Below, piece by piece: positions 1 through 8,759 of a DNA stretch of 47,430 nucleotides. The stretch comes from an uncultured Eubacteriales bacterium (GTDB lineage Bacteria; Bacillota; Clostridia; Oscillospirales; Acutalibacteraceae), in the NCBI GenBank assembly GCA_934546985.1, contig CAKTEE010000015.1, forward strand, positions 1-47,430, in the 5' to 3' direction. The notes beneath the pieces were generated by a model that had not been told where the DNA came from, ran no database searches, and saw only the letters and a program-made list of their open reading frames with translations. Within the stretch, counting starts at the first letter, position 1. Every line of letters starts with the position of its first letter. The position numbers and the translations under genes were made by a program.

Positions 1-1
1 C

Positions 2-121
2 TTTTGGTGCTCCAATGCTGTCATTATGCCCTATCCCACAGGGGTAAAAACGGCGGGCAGGAGGAACACCCTTGAAGCTATCCTGCGAAAAGCCTACGGA
101 TATTATGCCGGCGGAAATTAG
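2..121 (+). CDS. C-terminal tail of an unidentified protein (partial, enters from upstream)
   Basis: An open frame runs from the window edge to a TAG at 119-121 and reads as a plausible 39-residue protein end, rich in Arg/Lys and finishing in a Tyr-Tyr-Ala-Gly-Gly-Asn tail. No start is visible, so the gene would begin outside the window. I do not recognise the family. The sequence after it is broken up, so this may itself be part of a decayed gene. Confidence 0.35.
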   Translation, partial: FWCSNAVIMPYPTGVKTAGRRNTLEAILRKAYGYYAGGN

Positions 122-498
122 CGGGGATATATCGTTTGACATGATTAAGAGGAAGTAACGGATGACAAAAAAGGACGAAACCGGCGGCAGGATTTTGGAA
201 TTTTTAAAATGGTGGGGAATTGGTATTTGATTTGCACACCGGGTGACGAACATATAAACCATGTTGATGATGACGCGCCTGATTACCATGCTTGCAGAAA
301 AATCGTATTGAACTCATCTTTGTGCTTTTAATGGTTCATAGGGAAGTGCCATTTGTACAATCGTTATATAAAAGTATGCTGTTGACTTATGTAATTTCCG
401 AATGGGAGTCCGGCAGAAAAGGAAAGTTGATAAAGGCATCCTAAAAGAATTAGAATAATAATTTAAAACAGCAAGACGATGGTTTTTCAGCAAATGAC
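122..498. other. Degenerate region without an intact gene
   Basis: About 380 bases with only short, interrupted frames. One open stretch at 209-331 (plus) would encode 40 residues from an ATG with no good ribosome binding site; in the same frame it can be read upstream to about 149, where a TAA stops it. Another 22-codon frame starts at 162. Together they look like remnants of decayed coding sequence rather than functional genes. No tRNA or clear promoter was seen. Confidence 0.4.
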
Positions 499-530
499 AA
501 AAGGGCGCAGAATTGTTCTGCGCCCTTTTT
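499..530. terminator. Bidirectional Rho-independent terminator after alr
   Basis: A perfect 10-bp stem (501-510 with 518-527) with a 7-base loop is flanked by an A-run on the left and a T-run on the right, so it can act on both strands. It lies about 40 bases past the alr stop and would end the alr transcript on the minus strand. Confidence 0.85.
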
Positions 531-568
531 ATAAATTCAGTCAGGTTCTACACCTGTTTGCCCGTTGT

Positions 569-1750
569 TTAAATGTAACAGATGTTTTCAATGATTTGTC
601 CGTTTTCCAAATAGACTCGCGGGACGCGTTTGGAAATATTGCAGGCAAGCTCATAGTTGATTGTACCGGTCAGTTCCGCCAGTTCATCAAGGGTAATTTC
701 ATCGTCTCTATCCTTGCCAATCAGGGTAACGATACAGCCTTCTTCAGCCTGTGGAATTTCTGTAACGTCTACCATTAACTGATCCATACAAACTCGCCCG
801 GTAATCCGCGCACGTTTGCCGCAGATTAAAACATCAGCTTTGCCGGAAAGCAGGCGAGGGTAACCGTCAGCATAGCCAATAGGAATGGTGGCTATGCGTT
901 TTGCTTGTTGTGTAACGTAAGTTCTGCCGTAGCTGACAGGGGTTTCAGCTGGGATATTTTTAACAAGTGAAACAATGGACTTTAGTTCCATTACAGGCGT
1001 GATATTAATTGCACCTTTAAGCAGTGGGGAAGGAGAAAGCCCGTAGAGAATAATTCCGGGACGAACAAGGTCCAGATGAAAATCAGGATAATCAATAATT
1101 GCCGCAGAGTTACAGCAATGTCGGATAGAGAATCGGATTCCTTGCTGTTCCAGTCGGTTTAAAATATCGGAAAAAAGAGAAAATTGATGTTCCGTATATT
1201 CCCTACCGCCTGCACCTTCGTCTGCACTTGCAAAGTGCATAAATGCACCTTCCGGAATCAAACCCGGTAAAGAGCAAACTTCTGCAATCTCCGTTACGGC
1301 GTTTTTATCCCGCTGTATGTCATGGTAGTAAAAACCAATTCGGCTCATTCCCGTATCAATTTTGATGTGTGTTTTTACATTAACATTTGCTTTTTCAGCC
1401 GATGTACTTAACGCTTTTCCATACTCTTTGTTTAATATGGTTTGTGATATATTCTCTTTTGCAAGGGTAGCAGCGCATTCCACAGGTGTAAATCCGAGAA
1501 TCAGGATAGGAAGGAGAATGTGATTCCTGCGTAGCTGGAGCGCTTCATCTAAATTGGAAACGGCAAACCAGTCTACACCATTCTTCTCATAAGTTTTTGC
1601 AAGTTCAACTGCACCATGACCGTATCCGTCTGCTTTTATAACCGCCATAATTTTTGTCTGTATACCGGCTGCCTGACGGATAACTTGTAAATTATGTTTT
1701 AGTTTATCTAAATTGATTTCTGCCCATGTGCGTTTTAATATTGTGTGCAC
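569..1750 (-). CDS. alr: Alanine racemase
   Basis: PLP-dependent enzyme that interconverts L- and D-alanine in the cytoplasm, supplying D-Ala for peptidoglycan. The 393-residue product has the family's usual length. The N-terminal TIM-barrel domain carries the AVIKADGYGHG motif with the PLP-binding Lys39; the C-terminal beta domain carries the SYGRTY motif with the second catalytic base (Tyr) and the CMDQLMVDVT segment near the active-site entrance. Translation starts at GTG (1750-1748), preceded by a GGGGG ribosome binding site 10 bases away; no better in-frame ATG is available upstream. It lies downstream of secA on the same strand, but a terminator at 1784-1823 separates them, so alr probably has its own promoter. 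Identification is firm; whether it is the biosynthetic or a second racemase cannot be told from this window. Confidence 0.95.
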   Translation of the reverse strand: MHTILKRTWAEINLDKLKHNLQVIRQAAGIQTKIMAVIKADGYGHGAVELAKTYEKNGVDWFAVSNLDEALQLRRNHILLPILILGFTPVECAATLAKENISQTILNKEYGKALSTSAEKANVNVKTHIKIDTGMSRIGFYYHDIQRDKNAVTEIAEVCSLPGLIPEGAFMHFASADEGAGGREYTEHQFSLFSDILNRLEQQGIRFSIRHCCNSAAIIDYPDFHLDLVRPGIILYGLSPSPLLKGAINITPVMELKSIVSLVKNIPAETPVSYGRTYVTQQAKRIATIPIGYADGYPRLLSGKADVLICGKRARITGRVCMDQLMVDVTEIPQAEEGCIVTLIGKDRDDEITLDELAELTGTINYELACNISKRVPRVYLENGQIIENICYI

Positions 1751-1783
1751 GAAAGGTGCACCCCCTTTGTCTGATTGGGTTCT

Positions 1784-1823
1784 AAGAAAAAGGACAGCGC
1801 CGGAATTTTTCCGGCGGCTATCC
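1784..1823 (-). terminator. Rho-independent terminator after secA
   Basis: Read on the minus strand, GGATAGCCGCCGGAA pairs with TTCCGGCGCTGTCC (two mismatches) and is followed directly by TTTTTCTT. It lies 25 bases beyond the secA stop and separates secA from alr. Confidence 0.85.
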
Positions 1824-1847
1824 TTAAATTTGTATAAAAATCAAATA

Positions 1848-4592
1848 CTATTCATTCATGCCGCAGCATTTTTTGTATTTTTTACCGCTGCCACATGGGC
1901 ACGGATCATTGCGGCCAACCTTTTTGCCTTTGCGTACCGGGCGGTTCGGTTCGCTGCCGTCAGAACCGCCGCTGGTAGTGGTCGGTTCTGCAACCTGCTC
2001 GCGTTTTACATCTTCCTCACGCTGTATGCGCAGGGTTAGCATTAAACGAACGGTATCTTCACGAATGGAAGTGACCATTTCATCAAACATTTCAAAGCCT
2101 TCAAGGCGGTATTCAACAACTGGATTATGCTGGCCATAGGCACGCAAACCAATACCACGCTTGAGTTCTTCCATAGCGTCAATGTGATCCATCCATTTTG
2201 TATCAACCATACGCAAGAGAACCATGCGCTCCAAATCACGCATCAGTGGGGAACCGAATTCTTTTTCTCTCAGGTCATACAGCTCATGCCCGCGGTTGGT
2301 CAGCATTTCCGCAATTTCATCAGAAGATGCGTCGCCAAGTTCTTCTGCATTTTTGTATTTCAAATCGTCCGGCGTTGTCAGCCAGCCAAGGTATTTTTCA
2401 CGCAGTCCGTCAAGATTCCAGTCGTCATTTGCCGCGTCTGCCGGGCAATAGAACGCAACCGCCGCGGCAACAGAGTCATCCAGCATTTTCAGTATGGTTT
2501 CGCGCAGGTCTACACCGTCAAGCACCTGGTTGCGCTGGCCGTAAATAATCTCACGCTGGCGGTTCATAACATCGTCATATTCCAGGACGTTCTTACGAGT
2601 GCCAAAGTTGCGGGATTCAACCTTGCGCTGTGCGCTTTCAATGGTATTGCTGAGCATTTTGCTGTCAACCGCAGTGTCTTCGTCCAGCTTCATGGTGTTG
2701 AAAATTGCCTGAATCCTTTCGCCACCGAACAAGCGCAGCAAATCATCTTCTGCGGAAAGATAGAAACGGCTGTAACCCGGGTCGCCCTGACGTCCGGCAC
2801 GTCCACGAAGCTGGTTGTCAATACGGCGGGAATCGTGGCGTTCTGTACCAAGAATACACAAGCCGCCTGCTTCGCGTACCTTTTCTGCCTCCGGTGCAAT
2901 TTTTTCTTTATATTTCTGGTTCAGCTCTGTAAAGGTTTTGCGCGCTTCGAGAATTTCTTCATCCTCTGTGTCGCCGAAAGCAGTAGATTCCGCAATCAGC
3001 TCCTCGCTGTAACCCATGCGGCGCATTTCAGATTTTGCAAGGAATTCAGAGTTACCGCCAAGCATAATGTCCGTACCACGGCCCGCCATATTGGTGGCGA
3101 TGGTAACAGCGCCGAACTGGCCTGCCTGTGCGATAATTTCCGCTTCTTTTTCATGGTATTTGGCATTGAGGACTTCATGCTTAATACCCCTGCGTTTTAG
3201 CATGCCGCTGAGTTCTTCTGATTTTTCAATGGAAATTGTACCGACAAGAACCGGCTGGCCGATTTTATGGCATTCAATAATTTTTTCTATAATTGCATTG
3301 AATTTTGCTTTTTCTGTTTTATAAATAACGTCTGCGTCGTCAATACGCTGTAAAGGTTTATTGGTTGGAATTTCAACAACGTCTAATTTGTAAATTTCCT
3401 GAAATTCATCTTTTTCTGTCATCGCCGTACCGGTCATACCGGACAGTTTATTGTAAAGGCGGAAATAATTCTGGAAAGTAATAGTAGCGAGGGTTTTGCT
3501 TTCATGCTCAACGTTTACGCCTTCTTTTGCTTCAATTGCCTGATGAAGCCCTTCATTATAGCGGCGGCCCAGCATGATACGTCCGGTGAATTCGTCAACA
3601 ATCAGAACTTCGCCGTCCTTAACCACATATTCAATATCTCTGCGCATAACGCCGTTTGCTTTGATAGCCTGATTGATATGATGCTGTAAAGTCAGATTTT
3701 CCGCATCCATCAAATTTTCCACGCCGAAATATGCTTCTGCTTTTGCAACACCGCTGGAAGTAAGGGTTGCAGTGCGCGCTTTTTCATCCACTACATAGTC
3801 GCCGTCAAAGTTTTCATCGCTGTCCTCTTTGGCGTTAATTTCTTTTACTCGTGTTACTTTCAGGGTCTTTGCAAAAGCGTCCGCGCGCTTATACAGGTCT
3901 GTAGACTGGTCGCCGCGGCCGGAAATAATCAAAGGGGTACGCGCTTCATCAATAAGAATGGAGTCAACTTCATCCACGATTGCAAAGCTGTGTTCCCGCT
4001 GGACCTTTTGCTCTTTGTACTGCACCATGTTATCGCGCAGGTAATCGAAGCCCATTTCGTTGTTGGTGCCGTAAGTAATATCTGCATGGTAAGCCTCGCG
4101 GCGCTCATCGTTATCTTTTTCATGAATAATCAAACCAACGCTCAGACCGAGAAAACGGTAAACTTTGCCCATCCACTCAGAGTCACGCCGTGCAAGGTAA
4201 TCGTTAACTGTAACGATATGCACGCCATTCCCGCTCAGGCCGTTCAGGTAAGCGGGCAGGGTTGCAACGAGGGTTTTACCTTCACCGGTGCGCATTTCAG
4301 CAATACGCCCCTGGTGCAAAATGATACCGCCGATAATCTGAACAGGGAAATGCCGCATATTCAGCACTCTGCTGGAAGCCTCACGGCAAACAGCAAATGC
4401 ATCCGGCAGAATATCGTCCAGTGTTTCACCGTTTGCAAGGCGTTCTTTTAATGCCGGTGTCTGCGCTTTGAGGTCAGTATCCGACATCGCCTTATATTTA
4501 TCTTCCAAATCCAGCACCTGTTGGAGGATGGGTTTAATCCGTTTAACCTCTTTTGCGCTGTAATTACCGAATATTTTTTCTAATAATCCCAT
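1848..4592 (-). CDS. secA: Preprotein translocase ATPase SecA
   Basis: Motor ATPase that drives unfolded preproteins through the SecYEG channel at the membrane. The 914-residue product has the typical length. Visible elements in order: Walker A TGEGKT at residues 102-107, the DEVDSILIDEARTPL Walker B region near residue 205, the preprotein cross-linking domain, the second helicase half with GRAGRQGDPG, and a C-terminal zinc finger (Cys898, Cys900, Cys909, Cys910). I start at ATG 4592-4590 rather than the GTG at 4601 because the GTG is part of the GAGGTG ribosome binding site, which sits 6 bases from the ATG. It is monocistronic by context: a terminator follows and a divergent gene lies upstream. 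As the housekeeping export motor it presumably serves the many signal-peptide proteins in this window. Confidence 0.97.
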   Translation of the reverse strand: MGLLEKIFGNYSAKEVKRIKPILQQVLDLEDKYKAMSDTDLKAQTPALKERLANGETLDDILPDAFAVCREASSRVLNMRHFPVQIIGGIILHQGRIAEMRTGEGKTLVATLPAYLNGLSGNGVHIVTVNDYLARRDSEWMGKVYRFLGLSVGLIIHEKDNDERREAYHADITYGTNNEMGFDYLRDNMVQYKEQKVQREHSFAIVDEVDSILIDEARTPLIISGRGDQSTDLYKRADAFAKTLKVTRVKEINAKEDSDENFDGDYVVDEKARTATLTSSGVAKAEAYFGVENLMDAENLTLQHHINQAIKANGVMRRDIEYVVKDGEVLIVDEFTGRIMLGRRYNEGLHQAIEAKEGVNVEHESKTLATITFQNYFRLYNKLSGMTGTAMTEKDEFQEIYKLDVVEIPTNKPLQRIDDADVIYKTEKAKFNAIIEKIIECHKIGQPVLVGTISIEKSEELSGMLKRRGIKHEVLNAKYHEKEAEIIAQAGQFGAVTIATNMAGRGTDIMLGGNSEFLAKSEMRRMGYSEELIAESTAFGDTEDEEILEARKTFTELNQKYKEKIAPEAEKVREAGGLCILGTERHDSRRIDNQLRGRAGRQGDPGYSRFYLSAEDDLLRLFGGERIQAIFNTMKLDEDTAVDSKMLSNTIESAQRKVESRNFGTRKNVLEYDDVMNRQREIIYGQRNQVLDGVDLRETILKMLDDSVAAAVAFYCPADAANDDWNLDGLREKYLGWLTTPDDLKYKNAEELGDASSDEIAEMLTNRGHELYDLREKEFGSPLMRDLERMVLLRMVDTKWMDHIDAMEELKRGIGLRAYGQHNPVVEYRLEGFEMFDEMVTSIREDTVRLMLTLRIQREEDVKREQVAEPTTTSGGSDGSEPNRPVRKGKKVGRNDPCPCGSGKKYKKCCGMNE

Positions 4593-4779
4593 TTTATGCA
4601 CCTCGATTTCTTTTTGCCGTTTATAATTGTTATGACGGTTTCAGTCATGAAATATCATATCTGTTTCAGCTACAACTATTAACCAATACAGTATATCACA
4701 TATTTACAAAAAATCCATGAAAAAATAATGAATTCCTGAAAAATTTGCGGATAATCAAGGGGGCTGATTCTATTTTACA

Positions 4780-4808
4780 TTGCAAGGATTTTTCTGATAT
4801 GGTATAAT
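4780..4808 (+). promoter_or_regulatory. Promoter for the DUF2975/regulator pair
   Basis: TTGCAA at 4780-4785, 17-base spacer, TATAAT at 4803-4808 with an extended -10 TGG directly before it. This is a near-consensus SigA promoter about 75 bases upstream of the DUF2975 start. Confidence 0.75.
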
Positions 4809-4882
4809 AAAAATCTAAATATATGGTGCTTGTGTGTGAAAAAGGAAAAGGTTTGACAGCGTGGATAAAGGGGAAAGTAAAA

Positions 4883-5341
4883 ATGAAAGTGATTGGAAAA
4901 AAGGGGTTAACCGGTTTTACGGAAATTTTAATAACGATTTTAATGCTGTGTGATATTGGTGTACTTGTTTCCATGCCGTGGTGGCTGGAAACTTATCTGG
5001 ATATACGTACAAGCGCGTCCCATTATTACAACCGTTATTTTATTCTGCTGTTTGCCAGCGGGGTTATGGCTGAGATAGTAATGTGGCAGGCACGCCGTTT
5101 GATGCATAATATTAATAACGTAGGCCCGTTTATTATGGATAATGCAAATATCCTGCGGAAAATTGCTTTTTGCTGTGTAGCAATTAGTGTGGGGTATTTT
5201 TTTGCAATACCATTTCTGCCGTCGTTTTTTGTTGTTATTATTGCACTGGCTTTTGCGGTAGTCGCTGTGCTGTGTTTTGTATTTGCGGAGTTATTTAAAC
5301 AGGCGGTAATTTTTAAACAGGATAATGAATTAACAATATAG
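4883..5341 (+). CDS. DUF2975 family membrane protein
   Basis: A 152-residue protein with four predicted membrane segments (about residues 13-33, 45-65, 85-110 and 115-140) and the FIMDNANILRKIA stretch typical of DUF2975 proteins. The biochemical role of the family is not established. The start at ATG 4883 is chosen because AAAGGGGAAAG lies just before it; an in-frame ATG at 4823 has no such site. The gene is 20 bases upstream of a small Cro/C1-type regulator, the standard partner of DUF2975 genes in Firmicutes, and both share the promoter at 4780. Confidence 0.8.
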   Translation: MKVIGKKGLTGFTEILITILMLCDIGVLVSMPWWLETYLDIRTSASHYYNRYFILLFASGVMAEIVMWQARRLMHNINNVGPFIMDNANILRKIAFCCVAISVGYFFAIPFLPSFFVVIIALAFAVVAVLCFVFAELFKQAVIFKQDNELTI

Positions 5342-5361
5342 TTTCGCAAGGGGGTGAGCGG

Positions 5362-5604
5362 ATGCCTATAATGATTAACCTTGATGTAATGATGGCAAAA
5401 AGAAAAGTAGGTCTGACGGAACTGGCGGACAAGGTAGGCATTACGCTTGCAAACCTGTCTATTCTAAAGAATAATAAAGCGCGCGCCGTTCGATTTTCCA
5501 CGCTGGAAGCCATCTGTCAGGCGCTTGACTGCCAGCCGGGAGATATTATCGAATATATTCCGGAGGAGGGAATTTTGAAAAAACAAAAAAATGGGAATTA
5601 TTGA
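5362..5604 (+). CDS. Small XRE/Cro-type transcriptional regulator
   Basis: An 80-residue helix-turn-helix protein of the YozG-like group: the HTH spans about residues 8-66 (LTELADKVGITLANLSILKN as the recognition region, then a typical CQPGDIIEY end). An AGGGGGTGAGCGG site lies 7 bases before the ATG, which decides the start. It is co-transcribed with the preceding DUF2975 gene and followed by a strong terminator. Such pairs are generally thought to form a local regulatory unit, with the HTH acting on its own operon; the target and signal are unknown. Confidence 0.85.
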   Translation: MPIMINLDVMMAKRKVGLTELADKVGITLANLSILKNNKARAVRFSTLEAICQALDCQPGDIIEYIPEEGILKKQKNGNY

Positions 5605-5635
5605 AAGCAAGAAATACAACTAAATGAAAATAGTG

Positions 5636-5676
5636 AAACCCCGCTGTGTTGGATAAACTACACGGCGGGGTTTTGT
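5636..5676 (+). terminator. Rho-independent terminator after the XRE regulator
   Basis: AAACCCCGCTGTGT pairs with ACACGGCGGGGTTTT (one mismatch), with a 10-base loop and a terminal T-run. It closes the DUF2975/regulator operon. Confidence 0.85.
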
Positions 5677-5694
5677 AAAAAATGCAACTGTATA

Positions 5695-5723
5695 TTGACA
5701 AATATTCTTATTAATGGTAATGT
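5695..5723 (+). promoter_or_regulatory. Promoter for the lipoprotein/secreted-protein pair
   Basis: A consensus TTGACA (5695-5700), 17-base spacer and TAATGT (5718-5723) with an extended -10 TGG. Transcription would start about 25 bases before the GTG start of the lipoprotein gene. Confidence 0.7.
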
Positions 5724-5755
5724 TTTAGTGAAAAAATTTTTATGAGGTATATTCT

Positions 5756-7516
5756 GTGAATAAATTCGTATCATTGTTACTAATTTTTACGCTATTGATT
5801 TCTATTTTTACAGCTTGTAAAAACAAAGAAAACCGTATGGAAGTAATGCAAAAAAATACTTCTATAAGCAGCATTTCAAATGCGCAAAGAGAGGAAATTT
5901 TCAATTATGTAAGCGCGCTTAAATGCGAGGATGGCGGGTATCGTGAGGTGCATTCAGATATAGGAGAGATTTTATATGATACCTACTATGCTATGTTGCT
6001 GTTAAAACAGTTAAATAATCAGTCAATATTTGAAGAATACGCTCAGTTATTAGTTAAAGAATATCTTTCAAGAGATTTTAGTGAAATTGTGGATTTAACT
6101 TATGAAGATATTGTAATGTATTTTTATTATTATACAGAGCTATGTAATATATGTAAATATGAAATAGACAGTCACGTAAAAGAAAAAATATGGGAGATGA
6201 CAGAGCAGGCGCGTACGGTATACGGTGGTTATTATTACAATGCAGATTCTCAAATTAAAGAAAATGAACAGAATATTTTGCTGTATTCTACGGAGAAAGC
6301 AGTCAGAGTATTGCAGAATATTAATGCGCCTGTTGATAGAGAGTATTGTAAGGCATTTATTGATAATTATATAGTGCAGGTAGTTCCTGATTTAGAATTA
6401 TATAATAAAATCAGTGCTTATGACAGCATATTATTTATATTGGATGTTTGTGGTTTTGCAAATGATACCGTTCAACAGGATGCAGAAGCTTTATTATCAA
6501 CGTATTGGTGTGAAGTTGTTGAACAAATCAAGGGAAAACAAATCGATTTGTTTTCTATCAGCCAAATACCGCATTTATGTCGAAGACTGAATTATGCTAA
6601 ACTGAATGAGTTATATACAGTGTTAGAGGAATATTATCAATCTTTAGCGGCATCCAATGGCTTTTATTGTGCCTTTTCTCAGGATGGAATAAATATACTT
6701 GCAACTCAAATAATAGTACAAGAATTAACTGCCATGCAAAAGGATGCTTCTATTTCAAAAAATGAAATTATTGAAAAGATTATACATAATAAAATTTACC
6801 GAAGTGGGTTTCTTGCGCCGGAACGGGAGACAGAATCGTTATTGGATGAAACATATGCTGCTTATCGTATTTTAAAAATGTTGGGAAAGATAGATAGTGA
6901 AGCATTAGAATATTTATCAAATATAGATATTTCGGCTTTAGAACAAAACGATTTGTTTTATTATTATGAATTTATGCATAGTGCAGGTTTAAAAATTGAA
7001 TGGACGCAGCGAGAAGAGGAAACAAAAAATATGCTTTTGCAGTCTTTAGAAGAAAATCCGCTGCAAACAGATATGGAATATTATCAAATGCTCAATGCGT
7101 TGCAAACGCTGTACTCTATGCAGATATCTATTCCTGAAAGTATAAAAGGCAATTTAGAAAAAAAGATGGACACTGCTAATAGTATGTATCAAACCACAGT
7201 TGTGCTGTTGCTGTACTATTATGCAGATATTGATCAACCAGAAGAAGTAAAAGAAGAATTTAAACAGGCGACATTTTTATTACAAAATGAAATACAAAAC
7301 AATAAAGAAAATATTTTTAATGATTGTATTCTTTTGTATTACTATTACTCAGCGATAGATTTATGGGATGAGATTTTGGCGAAAGAATCTATATTGCAAA
7401 TATCAAAGCTGGATGTTCAACCCATATTATCTGATTATTTGTGTCAAGGAGGGGGTGGAGGACTGGCTTTAACAAATCTATACAGTTTACTTTATACTTA
7501 TAACAAAGGAGTTTGA
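5756..7516 (+). CDS. Putative lipoprotein with alpha-toroid-like helical repeats, function unknown
   Basis: A 586-residue protein that begins with a lipoprotein signal peptide: hydrophobic residues 4-20, then Cys21 in an IFTAC lipobox, so it is probably anchored on the outer face of the membrane. The rest is Tyr- and Glu-rich and mostly helical. Segments near residues 45-90 (a DGGY turn, then DTYYAMLLLKQL) and 345-380 (SGF turn, then DETYAAYRILKMLGKI) resemble prenyltransferase/squalene-cyclase repeats, which form alpha-alpha toroids; I see no catalytic Asp cluster of a cyclase. The end has a run of five glycines. Start: GTG 5756 with GAGG 8 bases upstream. The following secreted-protein gene starts 2 bases after the stop, so the two are translationally linked. 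Base composition is markedly more AT-rich than the neighbouring housekeeping genes, suggesting acquisition. I infer a scaffold or binding role; the function is unknown. Confidence 0.7.
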   Translation: MNKFVSLLLIFTLLISIFTACKNKENRMEVMQKNTSISSISNAQREEIFNYVSALKCEDGGYREVHSDIGEILYDTYYAMLLLKQLNNQSIFEEYAQLLVKEYLSRDFSEIVDLTYEDIVMYFYYYTELCNICKYEIDSHVKEKIWEMTEQARTVYGGYYYNADSQIKENEQNILLYSTEKAVRVLQNINAPVDREYCKAFIDNYIVQVVPDLELYNKISAYDSILFILDVCGFANDTVQQDAEALLSTYWCEVVEQIKGKQIDLFSISQIPHLCRRLNYAKLNELYTVLEEYYQSLAASNGFYCAFSQDGINILATQIIVQELTAMQKDASISKNEIIEKIIHNKIYRSGFLAPERETESLLDETYAAYRILKMLGKIDSEALEYLSNIDISALEQNDLFYYYEFMHSAGLKIEWTQREEETKNMLLQSLEENPLQTDMEYYQMLNALQTLYSMQISIPESIKGNLEKKMDTANSMYQTTVVLLLYYYADIDQPEEVKEEFKQATFLLQNEIQNNKENIFNDCILLYYYYSAIDLWDEILAKESILQISKLDVQPILSDYLCQGGGGGLALTNLYSLLYTYNKGV

Positions 7517-7518
7517 AA

Positions 7519-8319
7519 ATGACAAAAAACAAATCCCAAATTTTGATTTCTCTCGTATTGATTATTTTACTTGCTTTTTTGCCGGTAACATGCAATGCTG
7601 GTAGCAATGGTGCTGAGCCTTTTCCAGAATCATCGTTGCTGATAAAAGAGAGTGAAACCGTAATTGCGGGAGAAAAGGTGAAAACGCAGACTTATATCAG
7701 TAATGGTGAAACCGTTGTTGCGGCAACTTATGATGAAGGTGATACATATTCTAAAGATAAAGTAATTACTGAGAAGTTGAAACAGTATAAGTCAAGGGAA
7801 TCTATATCTTCTGGTGTTTCCGTTTATGGGGCGGGTAGCTGGGGAAAAAACAGACTTTATAATTTTACCGGGGTAGCATCCAATAATAAGCAGGTTAAAA
7901 TTAACTGTGCAATAAATGCTAATACAGTGGGTAAACAACCGTATGGTTCAACAATTCATGTTTGGGGCGGTCATACTTATGGAATGTACAATGGTACGAA
8001 TCCATATAATGCAGATCAAATGCGATTAACGCAGGAATATGGAGTAACTGCTACTACCGCTAATGTAAATATGAGTGTCCCAGGAGGGGTTAGTGTCAGC
8101 GGCGGCAAAATGAGTAAGGTCGCAAAATGGACTTCTGCCCCAATACGAAATACGTGGTATATGGAAGCGACACATAAAAATATTACAGCAAATTGTTTCA
8201 GTATTCCGGGCACAATGAAAATCACGTTGGAAGACTCAGCGGAGGTATATTTGCGTAGCAATGTATATAGGGCGTATGCAAAATTGAGTAAAACATGGAA
8301 TAATATTTATTATGGATAA
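7519..8319 (+). CDS. Secreted protein of unknown family, partner of the upstream lipoprotein
   Basis: A 266-residue protein with an N-terminal signal peptide (hydrophobic residues 7-24, cleavage likely near CNAG). The mature part alternates polar and aromatic residues with many Gly, Ser, Thr and Asn, consistent with a beta-rich extracellular fold. It contains Trp-Gly-Gly-His and a Gly-rich SVPGGVSVSGG segment. No catalytic motif is visible and I do not recognise the family. ATG 7519 is chosen because AAAGGAG lies 7 bases before it; a TTG at 7513 is in frame but too close. It follows the lipoprotein gene by 2 bases and ends at a strong terminator, so the pair forms a self-contained transcription unit. 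Confidence 0.7.
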   Translation: MTKNKSQILISLVLIILLAFLPVTCNAGSNGAEPFPESSLLIKESETVIAGEKVKTQTYISNGETVVAATYDEGDTYSKDKVITEKLKQYKSRESISSGVSVYGAGSWGKNRLYNFTGVASNNKQVKINCAINANTVGKQPYGSTIHVWGGHTYGMYNGTNPYNADQMRLTQEYGVTATTANVNMSVPGGVSVSGGKMSKVAKWTSAPIRNTWYMEATHKNITANCFSIPGTMKITLEDSAEVYLRSNVYRAYAKLSKTWNNIYYG

Positions 8320-8353
8320 AAAACAGGGGACGTCTTAACGTCCCCTGTTTTTT
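8318..8353. terminator. Bidirectional terminator after the secreted-protein gene
   Basis: A perfect 16-bp inverted repeat, AAAAAACAGGGGACGT with its complement, around the 4-base loop CTTA. It has an A-run on one side and a T-run on the other, so it can stop transcription in both directions (the plus-strand pair and the converging minus-strand regulator locus). Confidence 0.9.
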
Positions 8354-8428
8354 GCAGCGAAAGTCTGCGAGAATATCATTTATACCGTTTTTTAACATAG
8401 TGATAATGTGCGGGGGATTTTAACCTTT

Positions 8429-8755
8429 TTATATCGTAATATTTTTAATTAAGTCAATCTTAATTAATTTTTGCGTTTCGTTTTTCTTGTCCGGATTAAC
8501 CCGGACAAGCGCCCATGCTTCATCAAGATCTTCAATCAGACATTCTTTTGAGGAAAAATCCCAGTCCAGATTTTCTTTGTATAATGATATTTTTACAGTT
8601 TTGCCAACGTAATTTTCCAGTACATTTCGCAGGGACATGATATGCGTGTCAGCCAAACCATTGGCTTTTATAATTTGTTCCAGCCTTTTTACTTTGCCGG
8701 ATAGCGTCAGGCACCAGATAAATGCAAAGATACCTAAAATTCCGAAATATTCCAT
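8429..8755 (-). CDS. Membrane-anchored small protein sharing the regulator's C-terminal domain
   Basis: A 108-residue protein: one N-terminal membrane helix (residues 3-18), a short helical linker, then a domain of about 60 residues (GKTVKISLYK through KLIKIDLIKNITI). That domain aligns with the C-terminal domain of the XRE regulator directly upstream: both keep GK-V-I--Y, DF----C-I-D-D-AWA-V, and a closing KLI----I--IT. Its start is 4 bases after the regulator stop, with GAGGAG before the ATG, so the two genes are translationally coupled. I infer a small beta-barrel shared by both proteins, perhaps for ligand sensing or for interaction. No function is known to me. Confidence 0.7.
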   Translation of the reverse strand: MEYFGILGIFAFIWCLTLSGKVKRLEQIIKANGLADTHIMSLRNVLENYVGKTVKISLYKENLDWDFSSKECLIEDLDEAWALVRVNPDKKNETQKLIKIDLIKNITI

Positions 8756-8759
8756 TCTT

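Noticed and set aside
2127..3200. Long open frame of 357 codons opposite secA
   Set aside because: It is antisense to a certain gene, has no ribosome binding site and gives no recognisable protein; such frames arise from codon use on the other strand. The same holds for the minus-strand frames over pfkA (28394-29197), dnaE (25727-26422) and nfnB (30968-31534).
4593..4601. GTG at 4601 as secA start
   Set aside because: It is part of the GAGGTG ribosome binding site for ATG 4592, and SecA normally begins with the MGLLEKIFG-like segment.
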